Part shown: piece after piece, positions 21,448 to 29,703 of the stretch
Layout: the number at the start of each line of letters is the position of its first letter
Numbering within the stretch: the first letter of the stretch is position 1
NCBI RefSeq assembly: GCF_026015965.1
Contig: NZ_CP110383.1
Span: forward strand, 2,575,814 to 2,613,980
DNA from: Selenomonas sputigena
GTDB lineage: Bacteria > Bacillota > Negativicutes > Selenomonadales > Selenomonadaceae
DNA length: 38,167 nucleotides
Direction of reading: 5' to 3'
The notes under the pieces: generated by a model
What the model saw: the letters and a program-made list of their open reading frames with translations, nothing else
What the model was told of the DNA's origin: nothing
The model's database searches: none
Translations under genes and position numbers: made by a program

Positions 21448-23463
21448 ATGGCGAGATTCAGTATGCAGGAAGCGCGTCAGCTGGAGCAAAATCTTGCGCA
21501 TATATATGATTTCGCTCGCTTTGTGGATGCAAAAGCATGTGAGGTGCTTCATCTTGAAGCGGATGGCACGGTGCGGCGCGAGGGTCGCTGCTTCACCACT
21601 TGGGGAAGGACGCGTCGTTGCCGGCACTGCACGAGCTTCTGCGCCGCCGAGTCGCAGTCGAACTTTGAAAAGGATGAGATTTCGGACGACAAGATCTACC
21701 ACGTCCTTTCTGCACCGGTTGAGATCGAGATGCCGGACAAGAGCATCCTGCATTGTGCGATGGAACTGGTGACGAACTACCCACGCAATGCGGATACGCG
21801 CGCGATGCGCGACCGCGAGGTGCTGCAGCTTCTCTCGCGTGCGAAAGATACGGCTCATGCGGGTGTCCTGTGCTTCAATGTGGAGGATTCCTGCATTTAT
21901 GCCAACCTTGAGGCATACCGCGCCTTCCAGGTGCCGCCAGGCGAGCTTGAGGCTCTGCGGAGCTTCTTCATGACATGGCTCAAAGATGAAAGTTGGGACT
22001 CTCCGTGGGAGAGTGCAGCTGCATGGGAGCAGGAATTCTTCCTCGAAGGTGAGCGCTTCGTCTATCGGGTGACGATGGCGAAACTCTTTGATGCGGACGG
22101 ACATTACAAGGGCTATTATTACACGATCCGCGATCGGCATGGAACGATGGAGGAACAGGACGATGCGGCATGGTCGCGCGATAAGCTCACGGGACTTTAT
22201 GACCGCGAGGGCTTCTACGGCGCCGTGCGCGAGGAACTTGACTACGGCATAAAGGGCGAACGCTGCATCATCTGTTCGAACATCAAGGATTTCAAACTGG
22301 TCAACGAGCTTCTCGGCGAGGAGAAGGGAAACGAGATTCTAAAGAGCCTGGCGGAGTTTTTCGCCGACCTTGCCATGGATTCAGGCGCGGCAGCCCGTCT
22401 GCACGGCGACCATTTTGCTGCTTATGTGGACAGGGCGCGCTTCACGGAAAAGGATTTGCTCGACGGCCTGGAACATTTAGGGCAGGCGTTCGACAGCAAT
22501 TCATTCAAGCTGAATATCCATCTCGGCATATATAAGATTCAGGAGGCGCAGATGCCCGTTTCCGTCATGTGTGATCGGGCGCATCTCGCGCTCGCTCTTG
22601 TGCGCGACGAGAATGGCAACAAGGTGGCGTTCTATGACGATGCCTTGATGGAGCGCACATTGCGCGAAAAGGAGATCCTAGGTAGTTTCGAGGAAGGTTT
22701 GGCCGAGCGCCAGCTCGCTGTCTACCTGCAGCCGCAGGTTTCGACAGAGGGGGATCTGCTCGGTGCGGAGGCGCTTGTGCGCTGGAATCATCCCGAGAAG
22801 GGGTTCCTCGTGCCCGGACAGTTCATCGGTATCCTGGAGAATGCGGGGCAGATTCATCGCCTTGACCAGTACGTCTGGGAAGAGGCGGCGGCGATTCTGA
22901 AACGTTGGCAGGGAACGGAAAAGGAAGGGATGACGATCTCTGTCAACATTTCCGTGAACGACATGCTTCATCTCGACATTTTCCAGACGATGACGGATAT
23001 TGTGAAGCGGCATGGCATCGACGCCAAACAGCTGAAGCTGGAAATCACGGAGACGGCCTTGATGGGAGACATCGAAAAGTACAGAAAGCTCATCAGCAGT
23101 CTGCAGGAGGTGGGCTTCGAGGTCGAGATCGATGATTTCGGCAGCGGCTACTCCTCGCTTTCCATGCTCAAGGACATCGAGGCGGACATTCTGAAAATCG
23201 ATATGGGTTTTCTGCGTCAGACGGGCAATCCGAAGCGCAGTTCCGTCATATTGAATGCCGTCATCGCCATGGCAAAGTGGCTCGGCATGCGCGTCATCAC
23301 GGAAGGCGTGGAAACGAAGGAGCAGGTTGAGCATCTGAGGTCGCTCGGCTGCGATATGTTCCAAGGATATTTCTTCGCGAAACCCATGCCGGTCGAGGAG
23401 TTCGAGGCAAAGTATTTTCAGGAAGCGTCAAATGTATCTGCGCTTCCCGAAGCCGGAAGGTGA
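21448..23463 (+). CDS. EAL-domain cyclic-di-GMP phosphodiesterase with degenerate GGDEF domain
   Basis: A 671-residue cytoplasmic signalling protein. The N-terminus carries four cysteines (48, 58, 61, 65) in a CFTTWGRTRRCRHCTSFC segment, a pattern seen in Firmicute GGDEF/EAL proteins and possibly metal- or redox-sensing. A PAS-like region follows. The GGDEF domain has lost its signature (LHGDHF where GGDEF should be), so it should not make cyclic-di-GMP. The EAL domain looks active: EALVRW, EITETALMGD, DDFGSGYSSL, KIDMGF and EGVET are all present. The start has AGGAGGGAAATGC just upstream. Likely role: lowering cyclic-di-GMP in response to the N-terminal sensor. Confidence 0.92.
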   Translation: MARFSMQEARQLEQNLAHIYDFARFVDAKACEVLHLEADGTVRREGRCFTTWGRTRRCRHCTSFCAAESQSNFEKDEISDDKIYHVLSAPVEIEMPDKSILHCAMELVTNYPRNADTRAMRDREVLQLLSRAKDTAHAGVLCFNVEDSCIYANLEAYRAFQVPPGELEALRSFFMTWLKDESWDSPWESAAAWEQEFFLEGERFVYRVTMAKLFDADGHYKGYYYTIRDRHGTMEEQDDAAWSRDKLTGLYDREGFYGAVREELDYGIKGERCIICSNIKDFKLVNELLGEEKGNEILKSLAEFFADLAMDSGAAARLHGDHFAAYVDRARFTEKDLLDGLEHLGQAFDSNSFKLNIHLGIYKIQEAQMPVSVMCDRAHLALALVRDENGNKVAFYDDALMERTLREKEILGSFEEGLAERQLAVYLQPQVSTEGDLLGAEALVRWNHPEKGFLVPGQFIGILENAGQIHRLDQYVWEEAAAILKRWQGTEKEGMTISVNISVNDMLHLDIFQTMTDIVKRHGIDAKQLKLEITETALMGDIEKYRKLISSLQEVGFEVEIDDFGSGYSSLSMLKDIEADILKIDMGFLRQTGNPKRSSVILNAVIAMAKWLGMRVITEGVETKEQVEHLRSLGCDMFQGYFFAKPMPVEEFEAKYFQEASNVSALPEAGR

Positions 23464-23535
23464 TGGAGGAAGTTGCACGAGGACGATTTTATGCAGAGTT
23501 ACGAATCGTCCTGGCGCAGGGGAGGAATGCTGGAA

Positions 23536-24441
23536 ATGAAAAAGGGTTGGATGAAGCGTGCGGGGTGGCGAGCCTTCGCGCTTGGCGCATGTGCTTTTGG
23601 GGGATGGAGCACGCAGGCTTTCGCCGCCCGCATCGACCCGCAGGAGCTTGAGCAGCTGCGCGGCACGGTCGGCATGCTGCTTGAAGACGTCGAGGAATTT
23701 TACCATGTGACGCTCTTGATTGAGTCGTTCATGATCTTCGTGCTGCTGGCGCTGATCGTCGTCGGGCTCGTTGGCTATATCAAGCTGAGAAAGGAAGTTC
23801 GGGAACTGCGGCGGCGCATTTGCGGCGAGGACGATTTTGCGGCAGAGCCGCCCGAGGACATCGACTCTCCTTTTGAGCCGATGCCAACGCCTGAGCCGAT
23901 GCCGGAGCCTGAGCCGATGCCAGAGCCTGAGCCGATGCCAACGCCTGAGCCGATGCCAGAGCCTGAACCAGAGCCAGAGCCAGAGCCGGAGTCGGAGCCG
24001 GAATCGCCGCCGATCGTACGCTTTATGGAAGCGTACAGCGAGGCGAACGATATAGAAGACCCGGCGCTGCAAAAAGCGCGTTTTGCCAGCCTCTTGGCGG
24101 AGTTTTCCAGCAAGAGGTTCACCTGCACGAATCCTGAGGATCGGAAGACGAACCCGAATGCGCCGCCGACATTTGAAACGAGAGATGAAGGAGACTTCTG
24201 GGCTGTTGAGAAGGGTGACGGTTCGGACGATTACTACGTCATTCCCGATCCCACGTTTCCGTACAGTGAAGAACGCCATCGCTTCTGCGGCATGAAGGAA
24301 GCATTCGCTTCGAACTACCAAGAGGGCAAGACGTACACGCACATGGAGATCGAAGCTCCCGCGCGTTTCAGCCTCATGGGCAGCCTCTGGGCGCCGCAGC
24401 GCCCCGGTAAGATCGTGCTGTCGGGAGAACAAGACGCATAG
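23536..24441 (+). CDS. Unknown secreted or membrane protein with Pro-Glu-Met repeats
   Basis: A 301-residue product with a signal-like N-terminus ([20 protein letters not shown], then [11 protein letters not shown]). A single membrane helix follows ([20 protein letters not shown]) with a basic stretch after it. A low-complexity region is built from EPMPEPEP and PTPEPMPE units (nucleotides ~23875-24000), then a C-terminal domain of ~140 residues that I do not recognise. The start at 23536 follows GGGGAGG at good spacing; the frame is open upstream to 23473. The Pro/Glu stretch resembles a rigid spacer such as that of TonB. It starts about 70 bp after the EAL gene and may be in its operon. The function is unknown. 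Confidence 0.7.
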   Translation: MKKGWMKRAGWRAFALGACAFGGWSTQAFAARIDPQELEQLRGTVGMLLEDVEEFYHVTLLIESFMIFVLLALIVVGLVGYIKLRKEVRELRRRICGEDDFAAEPPEDIDSPFEPMPTPEPMPEPEPMPEPEPMPTPEPMPEPEPEPEPEPESEPESPPIVRFMEAYSEANDIEDPALQKARFASLLAEFSSKRFTCTNPEDRKTNPNAPPTFETRDEGDFWAVEKGDGSDDYYVIPDPTFPYSEERHRFCGMKEAFASNYQEGKTYTHMEIEAPARFSLMGSLWAPQRPGKIVLSGEQDA

Positions 24442-24451
24442 GAAGAATGAG

Positions 24452-24487
24452 AAACTCCGGCAGGAAGAGATTTCTGCCGGAGTTTTT
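24452..24487 (+). terminator. Terminator after the Pro-Glu repeat protein
   Basis: AAACTCCGGCAG pairs with CTGCCGGAGTTT around a 10-base loop, followed by more T. Confidence 0.9.
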
Positions 24488-24501
24488 ATGCGTCCGTGCA
24501 C

Positions 24502-24540
24502 AGTAAAACCCCGCAGGCGTAAATCCTGCGGGGTTTTACT
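24502..24540. terminator. Bidirectional terminator between convergent genes
   Basis: AGTAAAACCCCGCAGG pairs perfectly with CCTGCGGGGTTTTACT around a 7-base loop. With A- and T-rich ends on both sides it can stop transcription from both directions, which suits its place between the plus-strand gene and the minus-strand chemoreceptor. Confidence 0.85.
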
Positions 24541-24626
24541 ATGAAAGTCCAATCAGCCGAGCCGAAGGCGGGCTTCTTGGGTAACTTTCGTTAAGTGCGT
24601 GTAGTTTACTGTGTAAAGATGCGGCG

Positions 24627-26357
24627 TCACACCTTGAACTTGACGGATTCTTCCTTCAGGTTCTTCGCGGAGTCTGCAAGGCCGCGCGAGCTTGCGGCGA
24701 TTTCTTCCATGCCCGCGGCCTGCTCTTCGGTGGCGGCAGATACATTCTGCGAGGCATCGCTCGCGCGTTTCGCGGAGTTGTTCACGTTCTCGCTGAGGTT
24801 CACGATCGTGTGGATGCGTCCGTCGAGGATCTGCATTGTGTCGGTGATCTGTGCGCTGTCGTCGCTGCAGATGCGGATGAGCTCTAGGATGCGCGAGAAG
24901 CCCTGGCCTGTCGAAGAGACATTCTCCAGCCCCTTCTCAGCTTGTTCGCGGCCGTCCTTCATGGCGCTGACTGCTTGCTCTGTCTCGGTCTGGATGGAAC
25001 TGATGAGGTCGCCGATCTGCTGTGCTGCCTGCTGGGATTCCTCGGCGAGCTTTCGGACTTCCTCGGCGACGACGGCAAAGCCGCGGCCGTTCTCGCCGGC
25101 GCGCGCCGCCTCGATGGCGGCATTCAAAGCGAGGAGATTCGTCTGCTCGGCAATGCCCGAAATCGTCGAGATGATCTCGCCGATTTCCTGCGAGCGCTGA
25201 CCGAGCTTTTCGACGATCTGCGCCGACTGGTCGACCGTCTCAGAAATTGTGTTCATCTGCTCGACGGTCGATTTCACGAGTTCATTGCCCTCGTTGGCGC
25301 GCTCGACGGTGTCCTCGATGTTCTTGCGGATCGTGGCGATGCGGCTGACGGCTTGGCTGATGCCGTCGGACAGGGCGTCAATCTCATGCTTCGTTTCGCC
25401 GAGAGAATCCATCTGAACGGCAGCGGACTCGGCGACCTCCGTGATGGACTGAGCGACGCTCTGCGTAGCCTCAGCAGACTGGTTGGCGTTCGCCGTGAGC
25501 TGCTCGGATGTGTCGGAGACGAAAGCGGCGGTGTCCTGAATCTTCTTTGTCATCGAGCGCATGTTGTCAATCATGCCGTTGAACGCCGTCGCCATCTCAC
25601 CGAATTCGTCCTGATTCTCCACGGGCGCATGAACGCTGAGGTCGCCGCCTGCGGCGCGGCGCACGGCCTGCAGGAATCCTTGCACGGCGTTGTTGATTTC
25701 GCGGCGCAGCCAGTAGAGGACGGCGAGCGTTAGGGCGATGACGAGGAGCAGGGCGACTATGGTGATGACGGCGATCCGCGCTTCTTTCGCCTGGCTGAGT
25801 TCCTTCTGCGTCGCGGCGTCCCTGATGCAGTTCTGAGCGTCCTGGTTAATGCCGGCGACAGCGGTGTCGAATGCCTCGACGATCTCGGGCGAGAGGATGG
25901 CGGCTTCAGCCTCTTCACGGTTGTTCGAATCCTTCATGGCGTCGCCCGCTTGACTCAGGCGCTTGTAGTTCTCCCAAAGCTCCTGCTCTGCATCGAGTTC
26001 GGAGAGCGCCTGCTTCGTGATGTCGGGCGAGCCGAAATCCGTGTTTTTCTTTGCCTCGCGCAGAGCATTGAACGCATCTTCCACCTCTTGACGCGAATCC
26101 TGAACCTTTTGGGCGAAATCGTGCTTCTTCGCCGGGTCGACCGATACTACCTGATAGAAGACGTAGAGGCGCGTCTTCTGCATGGCCTGCGCGACCCTGT
26201 TCGAAGTGGCAACAAGGGTCGTGCGCTGGTTGATCCCCGTGTTGAGATCGTCGAGTTCGCCGACCGAATGGTAGGCGAAGACGCCGAAAGCGATGAAGGC
26301 AATGAGCAAGATGCTGAAAGAGAACAGGATCTTGTTTGCCACGGTCATGTTTTTCAT
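24627..26357 (-). CDS. Methyl-accepting chemotaxis protein
   Basis: A 576-residue chemoreceptor. The order is: a short N-terminus and TM1 ([20 protein letters not shown], ~9-30), a periplasmic ~160-residue helical sensor resembling the four-helix-bundle type, TM2 (~195-217), a HAMP linker, and a signalling domain. The hairpin tip has [20 protein letters not shown] and EVRKLAEES. The protein ends [14 protein letters not shown], like the fragment at the left edge of the window. The start ATG 26357 has a GGAGATGG site; the frame is open 12 residues further upstream. The ligand is unknown. It is a single-gene unit on the minus strand. Confidence 0.94.
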   Translation of the reverse strand: MKNMTVANKILFSFSILLIAFIAFGVFAYHSVGELDDLNTGINQRTTLVATSNRVAQAMQKTRLYVFYQVVSVDPAKKHDFAQKVQDSRQEVEDAFNALREAKKNTDFGSPDITKQALSELDAEQELWENYKRLSQAGDAMKDSNNREEAEAAILSPEIVEAFDTAVAGINQDAQNCIRDAATQKELSQAKEARIAVITIVALLLVIALTLAVLYWLRREINNAVQGFLQAVRRAAGGDLSVHAPVENQDEFGEMATAFNGMIDNMRSMTKKIQDTAAFVSDTSEQLTANANQSAEATQSVAQSITEVAESAAVQMDSLGETKHEIDALSDGISQAVSRIATIRKNIEDTVERANEGNELVKSTVEQMNTISETVDQSAQIVEKLGQRSQEIGEIISTISGIAEQTNLLALNAAIEAARAGENGRGFAVVAEEVRKLAEESQQAAQQIGDLISSIQTETEQAVSAMKDGREQAEKGLENVSSTGQGFSRILELIRICSDDSAQITDTMQILDGRIHTIVNLSENVNNSAKRASDASQNVSAATEEQAAGMEEIAASSRGLADSAKNLKEESVKFKV

Positions 26358-26496
26358 GAAAAACCATCTCCATTGAATCACGTTGAAAATCAATCTTTCT
26401 TAGCCTTCGACATGGAGAGAAGAAATCCTTTAAGGAAGTCTTTCTGATTTTTCATGGATTTTTTTCGTTTTATCGCATAGCGGAAAATGGGAGAAG

Positions 26497-26550
26497 AAAA
26501 AGCCGCTCGATACGCCTTCTGTGCTGAGATGGCGGTACTGAGCGGCTTTT
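26497..26550 (-). terminator. Terminator of the Mrp ATPase gene
   Basis: AAAAGCCGCTC and GAGCGGCTTTT pair across a long loop that holds a second small helix (TACGCC/GGCGGTA). On the minus strand it is followed by TTTTTCTTC. It lies between the Mrp gene and the chemoreceptor gene, both on the minus strand, so they are separate units. Confidence 0.75.
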
Positions 26551-26583
26551 CGCTATAGTTTGCGTCCCTTGCGGGGCAGCGGT

Positions 26584-27471
26584 TTACGATTCTCTGAAGT
26601 CATCGACCTCGGCTGCGTCATGCTCGGGCAGTTCTTCCAAGAGCAGCGCCGCAGCGTCGACCCAGTCGCCTTCGTACGACTCAATCTTGCCGGCGTCGCA
26701 GAGCGCGGCGAGCTTCGGCTCGATCGGCAGGCGCGCGAGAAGCGGCAGGTAGTAGTCGCGGGCGATCTCCTCGATGTGGCTGTCGCCGAAGATCTTGTGC
26801 TCTGCCGAGCAGTTGGGGCACTTGAAGTACGCCATGTTCTCGATGATGCCGAGGATGGGGGCGTTCATCAGTCCGGCCATCTTGACCGCCTTTTCGACGA
26901 TCATGGAGACGAGCTCCTGCGGCGAGGTCACGACGATGATGCCGTCGATGGGCAGGGACTGCAGCACGGTCAGAGGAACGTCGCCCGTTCCCGGCGGCAT
27001 GTCGACGAAGAGATAGTCCTCATTCTCCCAGACGACATCCTGCCAGAACTGCTGCACGACGCCCGCAACGATGGGGCCGCGCCAGACGACGGGGTCGGAC
27101 TCTTCCTTCAAGAGCAGGTTGATTGACATGATGTCGATGCCGCCCGCGCTCTTCAAGGGACGGATGCCTGCGGCATCGGCGGATGCCTTCTCCACTTCGC
27201 CCTTAACGCCGAAGACCTTCGGGATCGAAGGCCCCGTGATGTCGGCATCGAGCACGCCGACGCGATGGCCGCGCCGCGCCATGGCGGTCGCGAGAAGCGA
27301 GGTGACGAGGGACTTGCCGACGCCGCCCTTGCCGCTCATGACGGCGATGACGCGCTTGACACTGCTGTGCTCGTTCGGCGGTGTAAGAAGGCTCTGCGGC
27401 TCCTGCTGTGCGCCGCCGCAGCCGCCCGCCGAGGAACAGCTGCTGCAGCCGCTGCTGCAATTTTCACTCAT
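26584..27471 (-). CDS. Mrp/NBP35-family iron-sulfur cluster carrier ATPase
   Basis: The 295-residue P-loop protein belongs to the Mrp/ApbC/NBP35 group, which binds a [4Fe-4S] cluster and passes it to target enzymes. It has an N-terminal Cys cluster (CSSGCSSCSSAGGCGG), the deviant Walker A SGKGGVGKS (47-54), DADITGPSIP, DMPPGTGD, and a CPNC pair toward the C-terminus that should hold the bridging cluster. The start ATG has AAAGGAGAG at 8 bases. Proteins of this type are often encoded next to DUF134 or NifX-like genes; here that gene is about 11 kb away. Confidence 0.93.
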   Translation of the reverse strand: MSENCSSGCSSCSSAGGCGGAQQEPQSLLTPPNEHSSVKRVIAVMSGKGGVGKSLVTSLLATAMARRGHRVGVLDADITGPSIPKVFGVKGEVEKASADAAGIRPLKSAGGIDIMSINLLLKEESDPVVWRGPIVAGVVQQFWQDVVWENEDYLFVDMPPGTGDVPLTVLQSLPIDGIIVVTSPQELVSMIVEKAVKMAGLMNAPILGIIENMAYFKCPNCSAEHKIFGDSHIEEIARDYYLPLLARLPIEPKLAALCDAGKIESYEGDWVDAAALLLEELPEHDAAEVDDFRES

Positions 27472-27583
27472 GATGAATCTCTCCTTTGCTATACATAATA
27501 ATGGAAAATTTTTCTGAATGGATAGGGTATATTCATTATCTTACCCCTTTTTCTTGAATTGTCAATAGCCGCACTGCGCTGTG

Positions 27584-28036
27584 TCATTCCAATGCACGAA
27601 GGATGCGATAGAGCTGCTCCTTCAGCGCCTCGGCCTCTTCGAGGGTGAACAGGGTGCCTTTTTTATTGACGAGGCAGCCCATCGCATAGGGAATCTTCTC
27701 CGCCTCTTCGCGCAGGGCTTCCCCTTCCTTCGTGATCTCCACGACGACCACGCGCTCATCGTCTGCCTTGCGGCGGCGCTTCAGATACCCCATGCTTTCC
27801 AACTTCTTGAGCACGGGCGTCAAGGTGCCGGAGTCGAGGTACAGGCGCTTGCCGAGATCGTGCATGGTGACGGTGTGCTCTTCCCAGAGCACCATCATCG
27901 TGACGTACTGTGCATAGGTCAGACCGATCTTTTTCAGAAAGGGATTGTAGGCGGCCACAATCTTGCGGCCTGTGGCGTAGAGCGGGAAACAAAACTGATT
28001 TTCCAGCAGAAGCGGATCGAATTCCTTTTTTGCCAT
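27584..28036 (-). CDS. OhrR-like MarR-family redox regulator
   Basis: A 150-residue winged-helix regulator. The N-terminus LLLENQFCFPLYATGRKI carries a Cys (residue 16) at the position of the peroxide-sensing Cys of OhrR, and GLTYAQYVTMMVLWEEH and DSGTLTPVLKKLE match that family. OhrR represses until organic peroxide or hypochlorite oxidises its Cys. The start ATG 28036 has a GGAGATG site; the frame is open 5 residues upstream. The usual partner ohr is not in the window. The divergent region instead holds a strong promoter with a perfect palindrome (28168-28181), which is a candidate operator. Confidence 0.88.
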   Translation of the reverse strand: MAKKEFDPLLLENQFCFPLYATGRKIVAAYNPFLKKIGLTYAQYVTMMVLWEEHTVTMHDLGKRLYLDSGTLTPVLKKLESMGYLKRRRKADDERVVVVEITKEGEALREEAEKIPYAMGCLVNKKGTLFTLEEAEALKEQLYRILRALE

Positions 28037-28146
28037 TGACAACATCTCCATAGAATGATTCTTGTTTCAGTGTCTCTTCGATATTTTAACAGACAAATAA
28101 AATATAAGCAAATGAAATGTAGAAAAATAAAACATGAAAAAATGAT

Positions 28147-28191
28147 ATTTTATAAAATTGTATTTGACAAAATATATTTTGCGTGTATAAT
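28147..28191 (+). promoter_or_regulatory. Consensus promoter with palindromic operators, divergent from the OhrR-like gene
   Basis: Perfect hexamers TTGACA (28164-28169) and TATAAT (28186-28191) at 16-base spacing. A perfect 14-bp palindrome CAAAATATATTTTG (28168-28181) overlaps the -35 and the spacer. A second, ATTTTATAAAAT, lies at 28147-28158. AT-rich palindromes of this kind fit MarR/OhrR operators. Transcription would start near 28198. A weaker promoter for the regulator itself may be present on the other strand (TTGCTT-N17-TAAAAT). Confidence 0.65.
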
Positions 28192-28197
28192 AAAACA

Positions 28198-28328
28198 TGT
28201 AAGCGGCTTCCCCCGAACGCGAAGAGGAAAAGAGCTGCTTATATGGATGGAGAGAAAATTTCGTGCTTCGGACATTTGATTTGAAGTATTGCCTGATTTA
28301 TTTGGATGAAAACAGGAGGTTATTCATT
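28198..28328 (+). other. Structured leader upstream of a tiny ORF
   Basis: The transcript from the consensus promoter would begin with a stem TAAGCGGCT/AGCTGCTTA (one wobble) near 28200-28243, with TTCC/GGAA pairing inside. About 75 further bases lead to the AGGAGGT of the 27-residue ORF. I do not recognise a known riboswitch class in it. Confidence 0.4.
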
Positions 28329-28412
28329 ATGAGCACCATTGTTTTGGCAGTATCGGCCCTTGTATGCGCTACGGCATTTCGGCTTCTCGGCGAAGAAGTG
28401 CAGAAGGGATAA
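28329..28412 (+). CDS. Putative 27-residue hydrophobic peptide
   Basis: ATG 28329 to TAA 28412, preceded by a strong ACAGGAGGT site. The product (MSTIVLAVSALVCATAFRLL, then GEEVQKG) has one hydrophobic segment long enough to enter the membrane, followed by a charged tail. It lies between a consensus promoter and a terminator, so it is the only coding content of this transcription unit. It could be a small membrane protein controlled by the OhrR-like regulator, or the unit could be a non-coding RNA. There is no family match that I know. Confidence 0.45.
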   Translation: MSTIVLAVSALVCATAFRLLGEEVQKG

Positions 28413-28469
28413 GGCGACGCATCCTTCATACCGCATAATCACATAAGGCAAAACGCCGCAAGGCAGTCA

Positions 28470-28509
28470 AACAGCATGTGTTTCCGATGGGAGCGCATGC
28501 TGTTTTTTT
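28470..28509 (+). terminator. Terminator after the 27-residue ORF
   Basis: AACAGCATGTG pairs with CGCATGCTGTT (one wobble), followed by seven T. It ends the short unit that starts near 28198. Confidence 0.88.
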
Positions 28510-28572
28510 AGGAATCTTTGACGAGATGTTTTATAGATGAACCTTATCGCAAAAATCTTCAGATATAAATAA

Positions 28573-28592
28573 AATAATGATAGTCTATCTCA
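28573..28592. promoter_or_regulatory. Possible Fur-family operator upstream of the metal ABC transporter
   Basis: AATAATGATAG then TCTATCTCATT forms an imperfect inverted repeat directly upstream of the -35. It resembles a Fur/PerR/Zur-type box (NATAATGATA half) more than a DtxR/MntR site, but the match is partial. Confidence 0.4.
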
Positions 28593-28621
28593 TTTACAAC
28601 CTTCGAGGAACGTGCTATACT
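28593..28621 (+). promoter_or_regulatory. Promoter of the metal ABC transporter operon
   Basis: TTTACA (28593-28598), a 17-base spacer and TATACT (28616-28621) with an extended -10 TGC. The stretch CGAGGAACGTGCTATACT is nearly shared with the exbB promoter (CGAGGTATGTGCTATACT). Confidence 0.65.
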
Positions 28622-28654
28622 ACATGCTAAGAAAATCTCGAAAGAAGGTGCAAT

Positions 28655-29611
28655 ATGAATTTTTTGAAGAGGATGCTTCGTGGGAACGGCAAGGGGCTGT
28701 TTCTGTTGGCTCTGTGCCTCGCGGCGGCGCTTCTGACGGCGGGCTGCGGCGGTGCGGCGGGGGATGCGCCCTCGGGCAAGAAGAAGGTCACGGTCACGAC
28801 GTCGTTTCTCGCCGACATGACGAAGGAATTGGCGGGCGACTACGTCGATATTGACCTCGTCATTCCGGCGGGAGAAGACCCGCATCTTTACGTCGCTCAG
28901 CCGGCGGATCTCAAAAAGCTCAAGGATGCCGATCTCGTGCTTTACCACGGACTGCATTTCGAGGGCAAGATGGTCGAAATCCTTGAAAAGCGCGGCACGG
29001 CGGTGACGGCGGACTTCCCTGCGGATGCTGTACTGCGCATGGAAGAGGACGGCGAGAGCGTCGTTGACCCGCACTTCTGGTTCAGCATTGCGCTCTACAA
29101 GAAGGCGACGGAGAAGGCGGCAGACAGTCTCTCCAAGCTCGTGCCCGAGCATGAGAAGGAGATTCGGGCGAACTCGGCTGCATACCTCGCCAAGCTCGAT
29201 GCGCTCGACGCCGAGGTCAAGGAGAAAATTGCGTCCATTCCCGAGGGCAAGCGCAACCTCGTCACGCCGCACGACGCTTTCAACTATTTCTCCAAAAGCT
29301 ACGGCATGACGGTCGTCGCGCCGCAGGGCGTGAGCACGAATTCCGAGGTGGCGAATGCCGACATTGAAAAGACCGCAGACTTCATCGTCGAGCACAAGGT
29401 CAAGGCGGTCTTCGCCGAGAGCACGACGAATCCCGAACGCATGAAGAAGCTGCAGGAAATCGTGCGGTCGAAGGGCTTCGATGTCGAGATCGTCGGCGGC
29501 GAGGGGAATGAACTGTTTTCCGATTCGCTCGCACCCGCAGGGCAGAAGGGAGATACGTTCATCGACATGTATCGGTTTGACGTCGATCTGATCGTCAGTC
29601 ATCTGAAGTAA
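28655..29611 (+). CDS. Metal ABC transporter substrate-binding lipoprotein (Mn/Zn/Fe type)
   Basis: A 318-residue cluster A-I binding protein (TroA/MntC/PsaA group). The lipobox is LLTAGC, so after cleavage it is lipid-anchored outside the inner membrane. Metal ligands are visible: His in GEDPHLY, His in VDPHFWF, Glu in VFAESTTNP and Asp in GDTFIDMY. The set His-His-Glu-Asp is that of Mn/Fe carriers more than of ZnuA, which has a third His. It lacks the long His-rich loop of many Zn carriers. A terminator at 29625 separates it from the ATPase gene, which may allow more binding protein than transporter. Confidence 0.92.
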   Translation: MNFLKRMLRGNGKGLFLLALCLAAALLTAGCGGAAGDAPSGKKKVTVTTSFLADMTKELAGDYVDIDLVIPAGEDPHLYVAQPADLKKLKDADLVLYHGLHFEGKMVEILEKRGTAVTADFPADAVLRMEEDGESVVDPHFWFSIALYKKATEKAADSLSKLVPEHEKEIRANSAAYLAKLDALDAEVKEKIASIPEGKRNLVTPHDAFNYFSKSYGMTVVAPQGVSTNSEVANADIEKTADFIVEHKVKAVFAESTTNPERMKKLQEIVRSKGFDVEIVGGEGNELFSDSLAPAGQKGDTFIDMYRFDVDLIVSHLK

Positions 29612-29624
29612 GGAAAAAGGGAAG

Positions 29625-29648
29625 AAGGGCGGGCGACCGCCCTTTTTT
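29625..29648 (+). terminator. Intra-operon terminator between the binding protein and ATPase genes
   Basis: AAGGGCGG pairs with CCGCCCTT around GCGA and is followed by TTTT. No convincing promoter lies between it and the ATPase gene, so it is probably partial, lowering expression of the transporter genes relative to the lipoprotein. Confidence 0.75.
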
Positions 29649-29703
29649 GCTTTTTCCGTTCGATGCGGTCGAGTTGGCTGATTCTAGGGAAAGAAGGCGG
29701 AAT

